Positions 43,529-52,686 of a stretch of DNA of 64,000 nt are shown piece by piece; positions within the stretch are counted from its first letter, which is position 1; every line of letters begins with the position of its first letter. The notes beneath the pieces are model-generated. The model had not been told where the DNA came from. It did no database searches and saw only the letters and a list, made by a program, of their open reading frames with translations. The stretch comes from Hyphomicrobiales bacterium (GTDB taxonomy: Bacteria; Pseudomonadota; Alphaproteobacteria; Rhizobiales; Kaistiaceae): NCBI GenBank assembly GCA_017305635.1, contig JAFKKF010000013.1, positions 124,001 to 188,000 of the forward strand. The letters run 5' to 3'. Position numbers and translations under genes: made by a program.

Positions 43529-45343
43529 ATGCTCCTCCAGCGTCCCTTCTCCTCCGCGATGACCGTGGTCACGGCCATCACGCCCCCGGTAGCCATACCC
43601 GACCGCCTGCGTGCGCTCGTCCGCAAGAGCGAAGTCGGCATCGCCATCCTCGCCGCGGTCGTCGGTGCGATAGCCGGGCTGCTCGTCGCGGGCATGGAGA
43701 TCATCGCCCAGTCGCTCCACATCGTGCTTTTCGGCCTGGAGCCGGGCGACCGGCTGAGCGGCAGTACCCATATCGATCCCGTCGCGGCGCTGACCGTGCC
43801 GGTCGTCGGGGGCATCCTCCTCGGCATCCTCGGCATCGCCATCGCCCGCTACAGCCCGCGACGCGCCGTCGACCCGATCGAGGCCAACGCGCTCCACGGC
43901 GGCCGCATGAGCGTGCGCGACAGCGTCGTCGTCGCCTTCCAGACCCTCATCTCCAACGGCTTCGGCGCCTCCGTCGGCCTGGAAGCCGGCTTCACCCAGA
44001 TCGCCTCGGGCTTCGCCTCGCGCCTCGGCATCGCCTTCGGGCTCCGGCGCGCCGACATGCGGGTGCTCGTCGGCTGCGGCGCGGCGGGAGCCATCGCCGC
44101 CGCCTTTGCCGCCCCGCTCACCGGCGCCTTCTACGCCTTCGAACTGATCATCGGCACCTATACCGCCGCCGCCCTCGCCCCGGTCCTCACCTCGGCCATC
44201 GTCGCCGTCCTCGTCTCCCACATGGTCGGCGCGGGCTCCTACGACATTTCGGTCGGCTCGCTCTCCGCCTTCCGCAATGCCGACCTGCCGCACTTCCTCC
44301 TGCTTGCGATCATCTGCGCCGGCATCGGCATCCTGATCATGCGGGCGGTGACGCTGGTCGAGCTGGCTTTCCGCCGCTCGCGCCTGCCGACCGCCATCCA
44401 GCCGGCGATCGGCGGCCTCATCCTCGGCGGGCTGGCCCTCGTCAGCCCGCAGGTCCTGTCCTCCGGCCATGGCGGGCTCCGGCTCACCCTCGATGCGACC
44501 CTCCCGGCGCTCGGCCCGGTCCTCCTCGTCCTCGTCCTCAAGGCCGCCGCCGCCTCCATCTCGCTGGGCTCCGGCTTCCGCGGCGGCCTGTTCTTCGCCT
44601 CGCTCTTCCTCGGCGCGCTCGCCGGCAAGCTCTACGCGATCATCGCCTTCGCCGTCATGCCGGGGCTGGCGCCCGATCCGCTCGTCGCCACCATCATCGG
44701 CATGACCGCCATGGCGGTTGCCGTCGTCGGCGGCCCGCTCACCATGTCCTTCCTCGCTCTCGAGGTGACGCGCGACCTGCCCGTCACCCTCGCGGTGATC
44801 GCCGTGGCGGTCGTCTCCACCGCCACCGTCCGCGAGTTCTTCGGCTATTCCTTCGCCACCTGGCGGCTGCACCTGCGCGGCGAGACCATCCGCAGCGCCC
44901 ATGACGTCGGCCGCATCCGGGCGCTTACCGTCGGCCGCCTCATGCGCCGCGACGTGCGCACCATCCGCAGCGACGCCAAGGTCAGCACCGTCCGCCGCGA
45001 CTTCCCGCTCGGCTCGACCCAGCGCGTCGTCGTCCTCGATGCGGCCGAGCGCTATGCCGGGATCGCGCTCATTGCCGAGATTCACTCGCTTGAGCTGAAC
45101 GGCGAAGCCGATACCCGCACCATAGGCGAGTTCCTGCACTATCGGGGCGAGGTGCTCGAACCCTCGATGAACATCAAGGACGCCATGCGCCTCTTCGACC
45201 GGTCGGAGAGCGAGGCGCTCGCCGTGGTCGAGAGCGTCTCCTCCGGCAAGGTCATCGGGCTCCTGACCGAGGCCCATGCGCTGCGCCGCTATGCCGAGGA
45301 GCTCGACCGCGTCCGCCGCGACCTGATCGGCGCCGGCGGCTGA
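43529..45343 (+). CDS. ClC-type chloride channel/transporter with CBS domains
   Basis: A 604-residue ClC family protein. Ten or more membrane helices occupy residues 35-450. The gate motif is GASVGLEAGFTQ (the Glu aligns with the gating Glu of ClC-ec1), and GSGFRGGLFFASLFLGALAG is the second anion-binding loop. The C-terminal 130 residues carry two CBS-like segments (RLMRRDVRTIRSDAKVST and GEVLEPSMNIKDAMRLFDRS). GLEAG replaces the usual GREGP. ATG at 43529 or 43559 are the candidate starts. Ion selectivity is not predictable. Confidence 0.88.
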   Translation: MLLQRPFSSAMTVVTAITPPVAIPDRLRALVRKSEVGIAILAAVVGAIAGLLVAGMEIIAQSLHIVLFGLEPGDRLSGSTHIDPVAALTVPVVGGILLGILGIAIARYSPRRAVDPIEANALHGGRMSVRDSVVVAFQTLISNGFGASVGLEAGFTQIASGFASRLGIAFGLRRADMRVLVGCGAAGAIAAAFAAPLTGAFYAFELIIGTYTAAALAPVLTSAIVAVLVSHMVGAGSYDISVGSLSAFRNADLPHFLLLAIICAGIGILIMRAVTLVELAFRRSRLPTAIQPAIGGLILGGLALVSPQVLSSGHGGLRLTLDATLPALGPVLLVLVLKAAAASISLGSGFRGGLFFASLFLGALAGKLYAIIAFAVMPGLAPDPLVATIIGMTAMAVAVVGGPLTMSFLALEVTRDLPVTLAVIAVAVVSTATVREFFGYSFATWRLHLRGETIRSAHDVGRIRALTVGRLMRRDVRTIRSDAKVSTVRRDFPLGSTQRVVVLDAAERYAGIALIAEIHSLELNGEADTRTIGEFLHYRGEVLEPSMNIKDAMRLFDRSESEALAVVESVSSGKVIGLLTEAHALRRYAEELDRVRRDLIGAGG

Positions 45344-45451
45344 CCGCCGGACGCCGGAGCGGCAGGCTCCCTTGTGTCCTCGGTCACTTGCCGGCCTCGT
45401 GGCGCCGCCCCACGATGCTGCCAGGCAGGCCCAGATTTGGGGGATATTCCG

Positions 45452-47353
45452 ATGCGGCACCTGGTTCGGCTCCTCACCTTCGTTCTCATCGTCCTCGCCG
45501 CCGGGCTGGCGCAGGCCGCCGACCGCGCCATCATCGTCCTCGACGCTTCCGGCTCCATGTGGGGCCAGATCGACGGGCAGTCCAAGATCGCCATAGCCCG
45601 CCAGACCCTGAAGGACGTTCTCGCCACCGTGCCGCCGACGATGGAGCTCGGCCTCATGGCCTATGGCCATCGCGAGAAGGGCAGCTGCGACGACATCGAG
45701 CTGATGGTGCCGCCGGCCGCGGAGACCGCCGACGCCATCTCGCTGGCCGCCGATACCCTGCAGCCGAAGGGCAAGACGCCGCTCAGCGCCGCCGTGAAGC
45801 TCGCGGCCGAAGACCTCAAATATACCGAGGAGAAGGCGACCGTCATCCTCATCACCGACGGGCTGGAGACCTGCGATGCGGACCCCTGCGCTCTCGGCAC
45901 GGCCCTGAAGCAGTCGGGCATCGACCTCACCGTCCATGTCGTCGGCTTCGGCCTGACCGCGGACGAGGGCAAGCAGGTCGCCTGCCTCGCCGAGAATACC
46001 GGCGGCGAATATTTCCAGGCGAGCAACGCCACCGGCCTGGTCGAGGCGCTGACCAAGACCGTCGCGCAGGTCGCAGAGCCTGCGCCGCCGCCGGAACCGG
46101 CTCCCGCGCCAGCGCCGGCCGTTTCCGACAAGAACCTCAAGGTCACCGCGACGCCGGCCCCGGGCGCGACTTTCAGCCGCGAGGTCACGATACGCTACGA
46201 CGTCTATCGCGCCACTGCCGACGGCCATGAGGAGAACGCCGTCGAGACCAGCTATGGCGACGCGGGAGGGCCCCGGTTCTTCAACCTCCCGGCCGGCAAG
46301 TACGTCGTCGTCGCAAGCCGCGACCTCGCCATGGCCGAGGCTCCGGTCGACGTCGCCGAGGGCCAGCAGGCAACCGTCGAAGTCGTCATGAATGCCGGCA
46401 CCATCCATGAGCGCGCCATGCTCAGCGAGACGGTCCCCGCGCCCGACGGCGTCGCCTTCCTGACCACCGACGGCGCGAACAGGGACCAGACCAATTACGG
46501 CTCCGAAAGCACGATCCTCGTCAATGCGGGCGCCGTGACCGCGAAGGCCTCGCTCGGCAATGCCGAGGTCACCGTGCCCGTGACGGTGGTCGCCGGCGAG
46601 ACCGCCGACGTCGACCTCGTCCTCAATGCCGGAAAGCTGACGCTGCGCGGCAAGCGGACGGCGGACGCTTCCGATTTCGACGAGGGCATCGCGTGGAACG
46701 TCACCGACGCGGCCGGCGAGACCCAGACCACTTATGGCGGCGAGGCGAACCTCTTCCTCGCGGCCGGCGACTACAAGGTGAAGGCGACGCTCGGCGAAGC
46801 CGCGGCAGAGCTCGCCGTCACCATCGCCGCCGGCGCGGCGCTCGAGAAGGACGTCGTGGTGGCAACCGGCAAGATCGTTGGCCATGCGCTCTTTGCCGAA
46901 GGCGGACCGACCGCGACCGAAGGCGTGCGCTTCGACGTGCTCCCGTCCGAGGCCGGCGCCGATGGCGAGCGCAAGATCATCGCCACCGGCTACGGCGACG
47001 GCGCGTCCTTCAACCTGCCGCCCGCCAAGTATGTTCTGCGCGCCAGCGCCGACATTGCGCTGGCCGAGAGCGGCTTCGAGGCGGTCGCCGGCAAGCCGCT
47101 CGAGGTCGCCGTCGTCCTCAATGCGGGCCTGCTAGCGGTGAGCGCGCCCGGCGCCGACAAGATCGAGCTGGTCTCGCCGAAGAAGGACATCTACGGCAAG
47201 CAGGCGATCCTGGCGACCGGCTACAGCGAGGATTGGCAGATCACGGTGCCGGCCGGCGACTATACCGTGAAGGTGACGAAGAAAGACGGCAGCGAAGCCA
47301 CGGCGCCCGCCAAGCTGACCGCCGGCGAGCGCACCGAAGTCTCGGTCCCCTAG
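45452..47353 (+). CDS. Secreted VWA-domain protein with tandem beta-sandwich modules
   Basis: A 633-residue exported protein. A signal peptide (MRHLVRLLTFVLIVLAAGLA) is cleaved near QAA (residue 22). The von Willebrand A domain (about 24-205) keeps a full MIDAS: DASGSM at 31-36, Thr in GKTPLSAAV and Asp in LITDGLETC. An EPAPPPEPAPAPAPA linker (209-223) precedes about five modules of 75-90 residues, each ending with a NAG-x-L-like strand (NAGTI, NAGKL, ATGKI, NAGLL). It is flanked by a ClC gene and the glycine operon. Ligand unknown; metal-dependent adhesion or scaffolding is inference. Confidence 0.85.
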   Translation: MRHLVRLLTFVLIVLAAGLAQAADRAIIVLDASGSMWGQIDGQSKIAIARQTLKDVLATVPPTMELGLMAYGHREKGSCDDIELMVPPAAETADAISLAADTLQPKGKTPLSAAVKLAAEDLKYTEEKATVILITDGLETCDADPCALGTALKQSGIDLTVHVVGFGLTADEGKQVACLAENTGGEYFQASNATGLVEALTKTVAQVAEPAPPPEPAPAPAPAVSDKNLKVTATPAPGATFSREVTIRYDVYRATADGHEENAVETSYGDAGGPRFFNLPAGKYVVVASRDLAMAEAPVDVAEGQQATVEVVMNAGTIHERAMLSETVPAPDGVAFLTTDGANRDQTNYGSESTILVNAGAVTAKASLGNAEVTVPVTVVAGETADVDLVLNAGKLTLRGKRTADASDFDEGIAWNVTDAAGETQTTYGGEANLFLAAGDYKVKATLGEAAAELAVTIAAGAALEKDVVVATGKIVGHALFAEGGPTATEGVRFDVLPSEAGADGERKIIATGYGDGASFNLPPAKYVLRASADIALAESGFEAVAGKPLEVAVVLNAGLLAVSAPGADKIELVSPKKDIYGKQAILATGYSEDWQITVPAGDYTVKVTKKDGSEATAPAKLTAGERTEVSVP

Positions 47354-47362
47354 AGTTGACCC

Positions 47363-47384
47363 GGGCGGCGCCAGCGCGCCGCCC
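47363..47384. terminator. Hairpin at the VWA / gcvPB convergent junction
   Basis: GGGCGGCGC-cagc-GCGCCGCCC is a 9-bp all-G/C stem lying exactly between the two stops (47353 and 47384). There is no T-run, so it is a likely but non-classical bidirectional transcript end. Confidence 0.5.
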
Positions 47385-48952
47385 TACTCCGCCGCCTCGC
47401 TCCAGGGCTGCGGCTTCTCCCATTTCAGCTTTGGCGAGCGCGCGGCGCGCGTCTCGTCGAGGCGGCGGCGCGGCGCCAGCATCGGCGCCTGCCGGAAGCG
47501 CTCCACCTCGCCACGCTTGGCCCGCATGACGAGGTCGCGGAGCGTCGCGACGAAGAGGTCGATGGAAGCCTTCGATTCCGATTCCGTCGGCTCGATCAGC
47601 ATGGCGCCGTGGACGACCAGCGGGAAATACATGGTCATCGGGTGGTAGCCCTCGTCGATCATCGCCTTGGCGAAATCGAGCGTCGTCACCCCCGTCCCCT
47701 CCAGGAACCGGTCGTCGAACAGGGCCTCGTGCATGCAGGGCCCGTCGCCATAGGGCAGCGACATCAGGTCGGCGAGGCCCGCCTTGATGTAGTTGGCATT
47801 GAGAACCGCGTCTTCCGAAGCCTGGCGCATGCCGTCGGCGCCGTGGGAGAGCATGTAGCTGAGCGCGCGCACGAACATGCCCATCTGGCCGTGGAAGGCG
47901 GTGATGCGCCCGAAGGGCTCGGCGGTCTTGCCCGCCTGCCGGCGGGTCTCGACGAACTCGGCGCCGTCCGCGGTCAGGCGCACGAAGGGTACCGGCGCAT
48001 GGCGCGCCAGCCGTTCGGAGAAGACCACCGGCCCCGCCCCCGGCCCCCCGCCGCCATGGGGCGTCGAGAAGGTCTTGTGCAGGTTGATGTGCATGGCGTC
48101 GACGCCGAGGTCGCCGGGCCGGACCTTGCCGACGATGGCGTTGAAATTGGCGCCGTCGGCGTAGAAATACGCGCCCGCCGCATGGACCGCGTCGGCGATT
48201 GCCGTCACGTCGCGCTCGAAGAGGCCGCAGGTATTCGGGTTGGTCAGCATGATCGCGGCGACGTCGCCCGACAGCCGCTCCTTCACCGCATCGGGGTGGA
48301 CGCGCCCGTCCGGTCCGGCCGGTACGTCGACGACGCTGTAGCCGATGAGGGCCGCCGTCGCCGGATTGGTGCCATGGGCCGATTCGGGCACCAGCACGGT
48401 CTTCCGTTTGTCGCCCCGCGCCTCCAGCGCCGCCTTGATCGCCATCATGCCGCAGGCTTCGCCATGGGCGCCGGCCTTGGGGCTGACCGCCACCGAGGCC
48501 ATGCCGGTGGAAGCGAGCAGCCAGCGGCCGAGCTCGGCGATCAGCTCGATCGCGCCCTGCACCGTCGAAAGCGGCTGCAGCGGATGGATGTCGGCGAAGC
48601 CCGGCAGCCGCGCCATCTTCTCGTTCAGCCGCGGATTGTGCTTCATCGTGCAGGAGCCGAGCGGATAGAGCCCGCTGTCGATGGCGTAATTCTTCTGGCT
48701 GAGGCGCACGTAGTGACGCATCGCCTCCGGCTCGGTGAGGCCGGGCAGTCCGATCGCAGCCTTCCGCGCATGGCTGCCCAGCCGGCTTGGCGCTTTCGGC
48801 GGCTCGGGCAGGTCGACGCCGGTCACGTCCTCGCGCCCGGTCTCGAAGATCAACGGCTCCTCGATCTGCAGGCCGCGATTGCCCGTGAAGGTCTTCTCCT
48901 CTACCGCGCTCGCCGCCGCGGGAGCGGTGGGCCGGCCCTCGGAATTCAGCAT
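47384..48952 (-). CDS. gcvPB: Glycine dehydrogenase (decarboxylating) subunit 2
   Basis: A 522-residue P-protein beta subunit. The PLP Lys is in MHINLHKTFSTPHGGGGPGA near residue 300, with PESAHGTNPATAA and LTNPNTCGLFE upstream. Together with GcvPA it decarboxylates glycine and passes the aminomethyl group to GcvH. It starts 1 bp after the gcvPA stop and is the last gene of the riboswitch-controlled operon. Confidence 0.96.
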   Translation of the reverse strand: MLNSEGRPTAPAAASAVEEKTFTGNRGLQIEEPLIFETGREDVTGVDLPEPPKAPSRLGSHARKAAIGLPGLTEPEAMRHYVRLSQKNYAIDSGLYPLGSCTMKHNPRLNEKMARLPGFADIHPLQPLSTVQGAIELIAELGRWLLASTGMASVAVSPKAGAHGEACGMMAIKAALEARGDKRKTVLVPESAHGTNPATAALIGYSVVDVPAGPDGRVHPDAVKERLSGDVAAIMLTNPNTCGLFERDVTAIADAVHAAGAYFYADGANFNAIVGKVRPGDLGVDAMHINLHKTFSTPHGGGGPGAGPVVFSERLARHAPVPFVRLTADGAEFVETRRQAGKTAEPFGRITAFHGQMGMFVRALSYMLSHGADGMRQASEDAVLNANYIKAGLADLMSLPYGDGPCMHEALFDDRFLEGTGVTTLDFAKAMIDEGYHPMTMYFPLVVHGAMLIEPTESESKASIDLFVATLRDLVMRAKRGEVERFRQAPMLAPRRRLDETRAARSPKLKWEKPQPWSEAAE

Positions 48953-48953
48953 C

Positions 48954-50297
48954 TCACAGCACTCCCTTCAGCGCGCTCGCATAGGCCGCACGGTCTTCGT
49001 CCGTGTTGACCTCGGTCGCCGCGACGACGATCAGGTCGGCGAGTTCCGGCTTGTCCGGCTCCAACCGCGAGACCGGCACGCCGCCGAGGACGCCCTTCGC
49101 CGCCAGCCGGTCGATGACCGTGGCGGCGTCGCCGGGAACGCGAATGGTGAACTCGTTGAAGAATGAATCATTCAGGACACTTACGCCCGGAACCTTCGAC
49201 AATGATTCCGCCAGCTTCACCGCGCTGGCGTGGTTGGCGAGGGCAAGGCTCCTCAGCCCCGCCTCGCCGAGCAGCGACATGTGGATGGTGAAGGCGAGGC
49301 AGCAGAGGCCGGAATTGGTGCAGATGTTCGAGGTCGCCTTGTCGCGCCGGATATGCTGCTCGCGGGTCGAGAGCGTCAGCACGAAGCCGCGGCGGCCTTC
49401 CGCGTCCACCGTCTCGCCGCAGAGCCGTCCCGGCATCTGGCGGATGAACTTCTGGCGCGTCGCGAAGAGCCCGACATAGGGCCCCCCGAAGGTCAGCGGA
49501 TTGCCGATCGACTGGCCCTCGCCGACGACGATGTCGGCGCCCTGCGCCCCCGGCGGCTCGACGGCGCCGAGCGACACGACCTCGGTGAAGACCGCGACCA
49601 GAAGCGCGCCGACGGCATGGGCCTTCTCGGCGATCGGCTTCAGGTCGATGAGCTGGCCGTAGAACGAGGGCGACTGGACGACGACGCAGGCCGTCTCGGC
49701 ATCGATTGCATCGAGGATCGCCTCGCTGCCGGTCGGGTCCGGCGGCAGCGCCACGACCTTGTCCTCCGCCATGTGGGAGACCGTCTCGACCACGCCGCGA
49801 TATTGCGGATGCAGGCCGCCTGAGAGCACCGCCTTCCGGCGCCTGGTCACGCGCTGCGCCATCAGCACGGCCTCGGCGGTCGCGGTCGAGCCGTCATACA
49901 TCGAGGCGTTCGCCACCTCGGTCGCCGTCAGGTTGGCTACCTGGGTCTGGAACTCGAAGAGGTATTGCAGCGTGCCCTGCGCGATCTCGGGCTGGTACGG
50001 CGTGTAGCTGGTCAGGAATTCCGACCGCTGGATCAGGTGGTCGACGCTCGCCGGGACGTGGTGGCGATAGGCGCCGGCGCCGACGAAGAAGGGCACCGAG
50101 CCGGCCGCCGTGTTCTTCGCCGCCATCCGCCCGAGCAGGCGCTCGACCTCGATCTCGCTCTTCGCCTTGGGCAGGTCGAGGAGCCCGGTCAGCCGCTTGT
50201 CGGCGGGGATGTCGGCGAAAAGCTCGTCGACCGAGCCGACGCCGATGCGGGCGAGCATCGCCGCGCGGTCCTCGGCGGTATGGGGAAGAAAACGCAT
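48954..50297 (-). CDS. gcvPA: Glycine dehydrogenase (decarboxylating) subunit 1
   Basis: A 447-residue P-protein alpha subunit: [20 protein letters not shown] start, [40 protein letters not shown] and [15 protein letters not shown] are diagnostic. It has no PLP Lys and forms the non-catalytic half of the split P-protein. Split gcvPA/gcvPB is the less common arrangement among Proteobacteria, where a single GcvP is frequent. It follows osmC by 35 bp. Confidence 0.96.
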   Translation of the reverse strand: MRFLPHTAEDRAAMLARIGVGSVDELFADIPADKRLTGLLDLPKAKSEIEVERLLGRMAAKNTAAGSVPFFVGAGAYRHHVPASVDHLIQRSEFLTSYTPYQPEIAQGTLQYLFEFQTQVANLTATEVANASMYDGSTATAEAVLMAQRVTRRRKAVLSGGLHPQYRGVVETVSHMAEDKVVALPPDPTGSEAILDAIDAETACVVVQSPSFYGQLIDLKPIAEKAHAVGALLVAVFTEVVSLGAVEPPGAQGADIVVGEGQSIGNPLTFGGPYVGLFATRQKFIRQMPGRLCGETVDAEGRRGFVLTLSTREQHIRRDKATSNICTNSGLCCLAFTIHMSLLGEAGLRSLALANHASAVKLAESLSKVPGVSVLNDSFFNEFTIRVPGDAATVIDRLAAKGVLGGVPVSRLEPDKPELADLIVVAATEVNTDEDRAAYASALKGVL

Positions 50298-50332
50298 CGC
50301 TCAGATCCTCTGGATCGCGAAGAAACGGGACT

Positions 50333-50806
50333 TCATGGCGTAGCGGGCGCCTCGACGCGCACGTCGCTCTTCACCGAATTGGCGATGAAGCACTGGTCGT
50401 GCGCCTCGTGGTGGAGGTGGTCGAGCTCCTCGGCAGTCGGGTGCCGGCCGCCGAAGGTGATCCGCGGCCGCAGCACGACCTCGGACACCCAGCGGGCGCC
50501 GCGCTCGTTCTTGGCGAGCGTGCCGACCGCCTCGTCCTCGTAGGCGTCGATGACGAAGCCGGCACGGCGGGCGATGTCGATGAAGGTCAGCATGTGGCAG
50601 GAGGCGATCGCCGCGACGAAGGCCTCCTCGGGGTCGACCGCCTCGGCGCTCGAATGGGGCAGCGGCACCACCGAAGGCGAGGCGGAGGCCGGCACCTCCA
50701 GGCCGCCGTCGAAGCGCCAGCTATGGGCGCGCGAATAGCGGCCCTTCGCGAAGTCGCCCTCCCCGCGCCGCCACGCCACCGTGGCGGTATGGTGGTGCCC
50801 GGCCAT
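50333..50806 (-). CDS. OsmC family peroxiredoxin-like protein
   Basis: A 157-residue OsmC/Ohr-fold protein. The first catalytic Cys is in VAAIASCHMLTFIDIARRAG and the second is in HHEAHDQCFIANSVKSDV, the usual pair for thiol-dependent hydroperoxide reduction; the Arg/Glu network was not checked. It sits between gcvH (3-bp gap) and gcvPA (35-bp gap) inside the glycine cleavage operon. The link may be that GcvH carries lipoate, a dithiol that OsmC-type enzymes can use as reductant; this is inference. Confidence 0.88.
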   Translation of the reverse strand: MAGHHHTATVAWRRGEGDFAKGRYSRAHSWRFDGGLEVPASASPSVVPLPHSSAEAVDPEEAFVAAIASCHMLTFIDIARRAGFVIDAYEDEAVGTLAKNERGARWVSEVVLRPRITFGGRHPTAEELDHLHHEAHDQCFIANSVKSDVRVEAPATP

Positions 50807-50809
50807 CGC

Positions 50810-51181
50810 TCAGATCGTCTCGAGATAGGCCTGGTAGGCGGCCTCGTCCATCAGCGCCTCGACCTCGCCCGGGTTCGCCGGCTTCAGCTTCAGGAACCAG
50901 CCCGCGCCGTCGGCCGACTCGTTGACCATGCCGGGCGAGTCGGTGAGCGCCGAATTGACCTCGATCACCTCGCCGGCGATCGGCGCATAGACTTCGCTCG
51001 CCGCCTTGACGGATTCGACCACCGCCGCCTCGTCGCCCTTGGCGAGCTTCTTGCCGACCTCGGGCAGGTCGACGAAGACGATGTCGCCGAGCTGCTCCTG
51101 GGCATAGGGCGTGATGCCCATGGTGGCGACGCCGCCTTCCAGGCGGATCCATTCATGCTCGCGGGTATAGCGGGTGGCCAT
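50810..51181 (-). CDS. gcvH: Glycine cleavage system H protein
   Basis: A 123-residue lipoyl carrier. The lipoylated Lys is in [20 protein letters not shown] near residue 60. [12 protein letters not shown] opens the protein. It shuttles the aminomethyl group from GcvP to GcvT and passes electrons to lipoamide dehydrogenase. It follows gcvT by 9 bp. Confidence 0.97.
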   Translation of the reverse strand: MATRYTREHEWIRLEGGVATMGITPYAQEQLGDIVFVDLPEVGKKLAKGDEAAVVESVKAASEVYAPIAGEVIEVNSALTDSPGMVNESADGAGWFLKLKPANPGEVEALMDEAAYQAYLETI

Positions 51182-51190
51182 GCCGTCTCC

Positions 51191-52363
51191 TCAGGCGGGT
51201 TTGCGGTAATAACGATGGGGAACGAAAGGCATCTCGGCGATGGTCGCCGGCAGCGACTTGCCGCGCACGTCCACGGCGACCTTGGTGCCAGGCGCCGTGA
51301 AGGCGGTCTCGACGTAGCCCATGGCGATCGGCGCGTTGACCGTCGGCCCGAAGGTGCCCGACGTGACCGTGCCGACCTGGCGCCCGCTCGCGATATCGAG
51401 GATCGCGGCACCCTCGCGCACCGGCGCCTTGCCCTCGGGGGCGATGCCGACGCGCAGACGCTTCGTGCCTTCGGCGAGTTCCTTCTGGACGCGTGCCGCA
51501 CCCGGGAAGCCGCCTTCGGCGCGCCGGCGCTTCGACACGGCAAAGGCGAGGTTCGCCTCGACCGGCGAGGTGGTCGCGTCAAGATCGTGGCCGTTCAGCG
51601 GAAGGCCGGCTTCGAGGCGGAGCGAATCCCGCGCGCCGAGGCCGACCGGCTTCACCCGCTGGTCGGCGAGCAGCGCGTCCCAGAATGCCTTGGCGCGGTC
51701 CGCCGGAACGAGGATCTCGAAGCCGTCCTCGCCGGTATAGCCGGAGCGCGAAACCATCACCCGGGCGCCCTGCCATTCGAACGAGCCATAGGTCATGAAG
51801 CCGAGGTCCGCGGCCGCCGGCACGAGGCCGCGCATGACGGCAGCGGCCTCCGGCCCCTGCAGTGCCAGCAGGGCGCCGTCATCGGCGCGATGGAGCCTCG
51901 CGCGTCCGCCCACCGCCTTCTCGATCAGCGCGAAATCACCGTCCTTGGTGCCCGCATTGACGACGATGTAGAGCGTGCCGGAATGCTCGATGCGGGCAGA
52001 GCGCGCGACCATGAGGTCGTCGATGACGCCGCCCGCGTCGTTGGTCATCAGCGTGTAGCGCACCTGCCCCGGCTTCAGCGCGCGGATCTCACCGGTGACC
52101 AACGGCTCGACCAGCGCCGCGACCGCGGCATGGTCCCTCTCGGCGTCGCCGCTCTTCTCGGCGAGCATGAGGAAGGACGGCCCCATGTGCGAGACGTCGA
52201 AGAGGCCGGCATGCTCGCGCGTCCACTTGTGCTCGGCGATGATGCCGGTCGGGTACTGCACCGGCATGGCATAGCCGCCGAAGGGCACCATGCGCGCTCC
52301 GAGCGCGCGATGCTCGGCCGCGAGCGGCGTCTCGAGAAGGGTTTCGCTTGGGCTGTCCGCCAT
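51191..52363 (-). CDS. gcvT: Glycine cleavage system T protein (aminomethyltransferase)
   Basis: A 390-residue T protein. Typical segments are HRALGARMVPFGGYAMPVQY, HAGLFDVSHMGPSFL, a folate-binding region with SRSGYTGEDGFEILVPAD, GLGARDSLRLEAGLPLNGHD and a GTVTSGTFGPTVNAPIAMGY C-terminal barrel. It moves the one-carbon unit to tetrahydrofolate and releases ammonia. It is the first gene after the riboswitch, with about 50 bp of leader between the last aptamer and the start. Confidence 0.96.
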   Translation of the reverse strand: MADSPSETLLETPLAAEHRALGARMVPFGGYAMPVQYPTGIIAEHKWTREHAGLFDVSHMGPSFLMLAEKSGDAERDHAAVAALVEPLVTGEIRALKPGQVRYTLMTNDAGGVIDDLMVARSARIEHSGTLYIVVNAGTKDGDFALIEKAVGGRARLHRADDGALLALQGPEAAAVMRGLVPAAADLGFMTYGSFEWQGARVMVSRSGYTGEDGFEILVPADRAKAFWDALLADQRVKPVGLGARDSLRLEAGLPLNGHDLDATTSPVEANLAFAVSKRRRAEGGFPGAARVQKELAEGTKRLRVGIAPEGKAPVREGAAILDIASGRQVGTVTSGTFGPTVNAPIAMGYVETAFTAPGTKVAVDVRGKSLPATIAEMPFVPHRYYRKPA

Positions 52364-52414
52364 TCCGGTCCCCGGGCAGAGTTGACGACGCGGCCGGGTC
52401 CCTCGACCCGTTCG

Positions 52415-52606
52415 CGCCCCCTCTGTCCACGGACCTGAGAGATTTCCCGCCCGGGCCGGCGGCCCTTGCGGTTACTCCTTCGGTGAGCCTGCCCTTGCCG
52501 GACCGGCTGCTTTCCAGAGCGTCGTCGACCGTCGGTCCTTTTGCCTGAGAGTTTCCGGGGCGGTTGCTCCTTCGGCGCCGGGCCTCGCGGCCCGGTCTCT
52601 CCCGGC
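52415..52606 (-). promoter_or_regulatory. Tandem glycine riboswitch (two aptamers)
   Basis: Reading the minus strand, aptamer 1 (about 52606-52533) has GGGAGAGACC, the core GCCGAAGGAGCAACCGCC and the ending CTCTCAGGCAAAAGGACCG. Aptamer 2 (about 52527-52415) has CACCGAAGGAGTAACCGC and the ending AAATCTCTCAGGTCCGTGGA. Both conserved cores of the glycine riboswitch are present in tandem, directly upstream of gcvT. It probably switches the operon on when glycine is high. Exact ends were not folded. Confidence 0.93.
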
Positions 52607-52658
52607 GGTCGTCAGTCCAGAAATCGACCGGGACTCGACGCCGTCCCAGCTTCAGCGG

Positions 52659-52686
52659 AATGTAGAGACGGCACCGTGCGAGTCAA
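52659..52686 (-). promoter_or_regulatory. Sigma70-type promoter of the gcv operon
   Basis: On the minus strand TTGACT (52686-52681) and TACATT (52664-52659) are 16 bp apart, about 55 bp upstream of the riboswitch. GAGTC (52680-52684), a CcrM target, overlaps the -35. The promoter begins right at the stop codon of the upstream lipoprotein gene. Confidence 0.6.
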
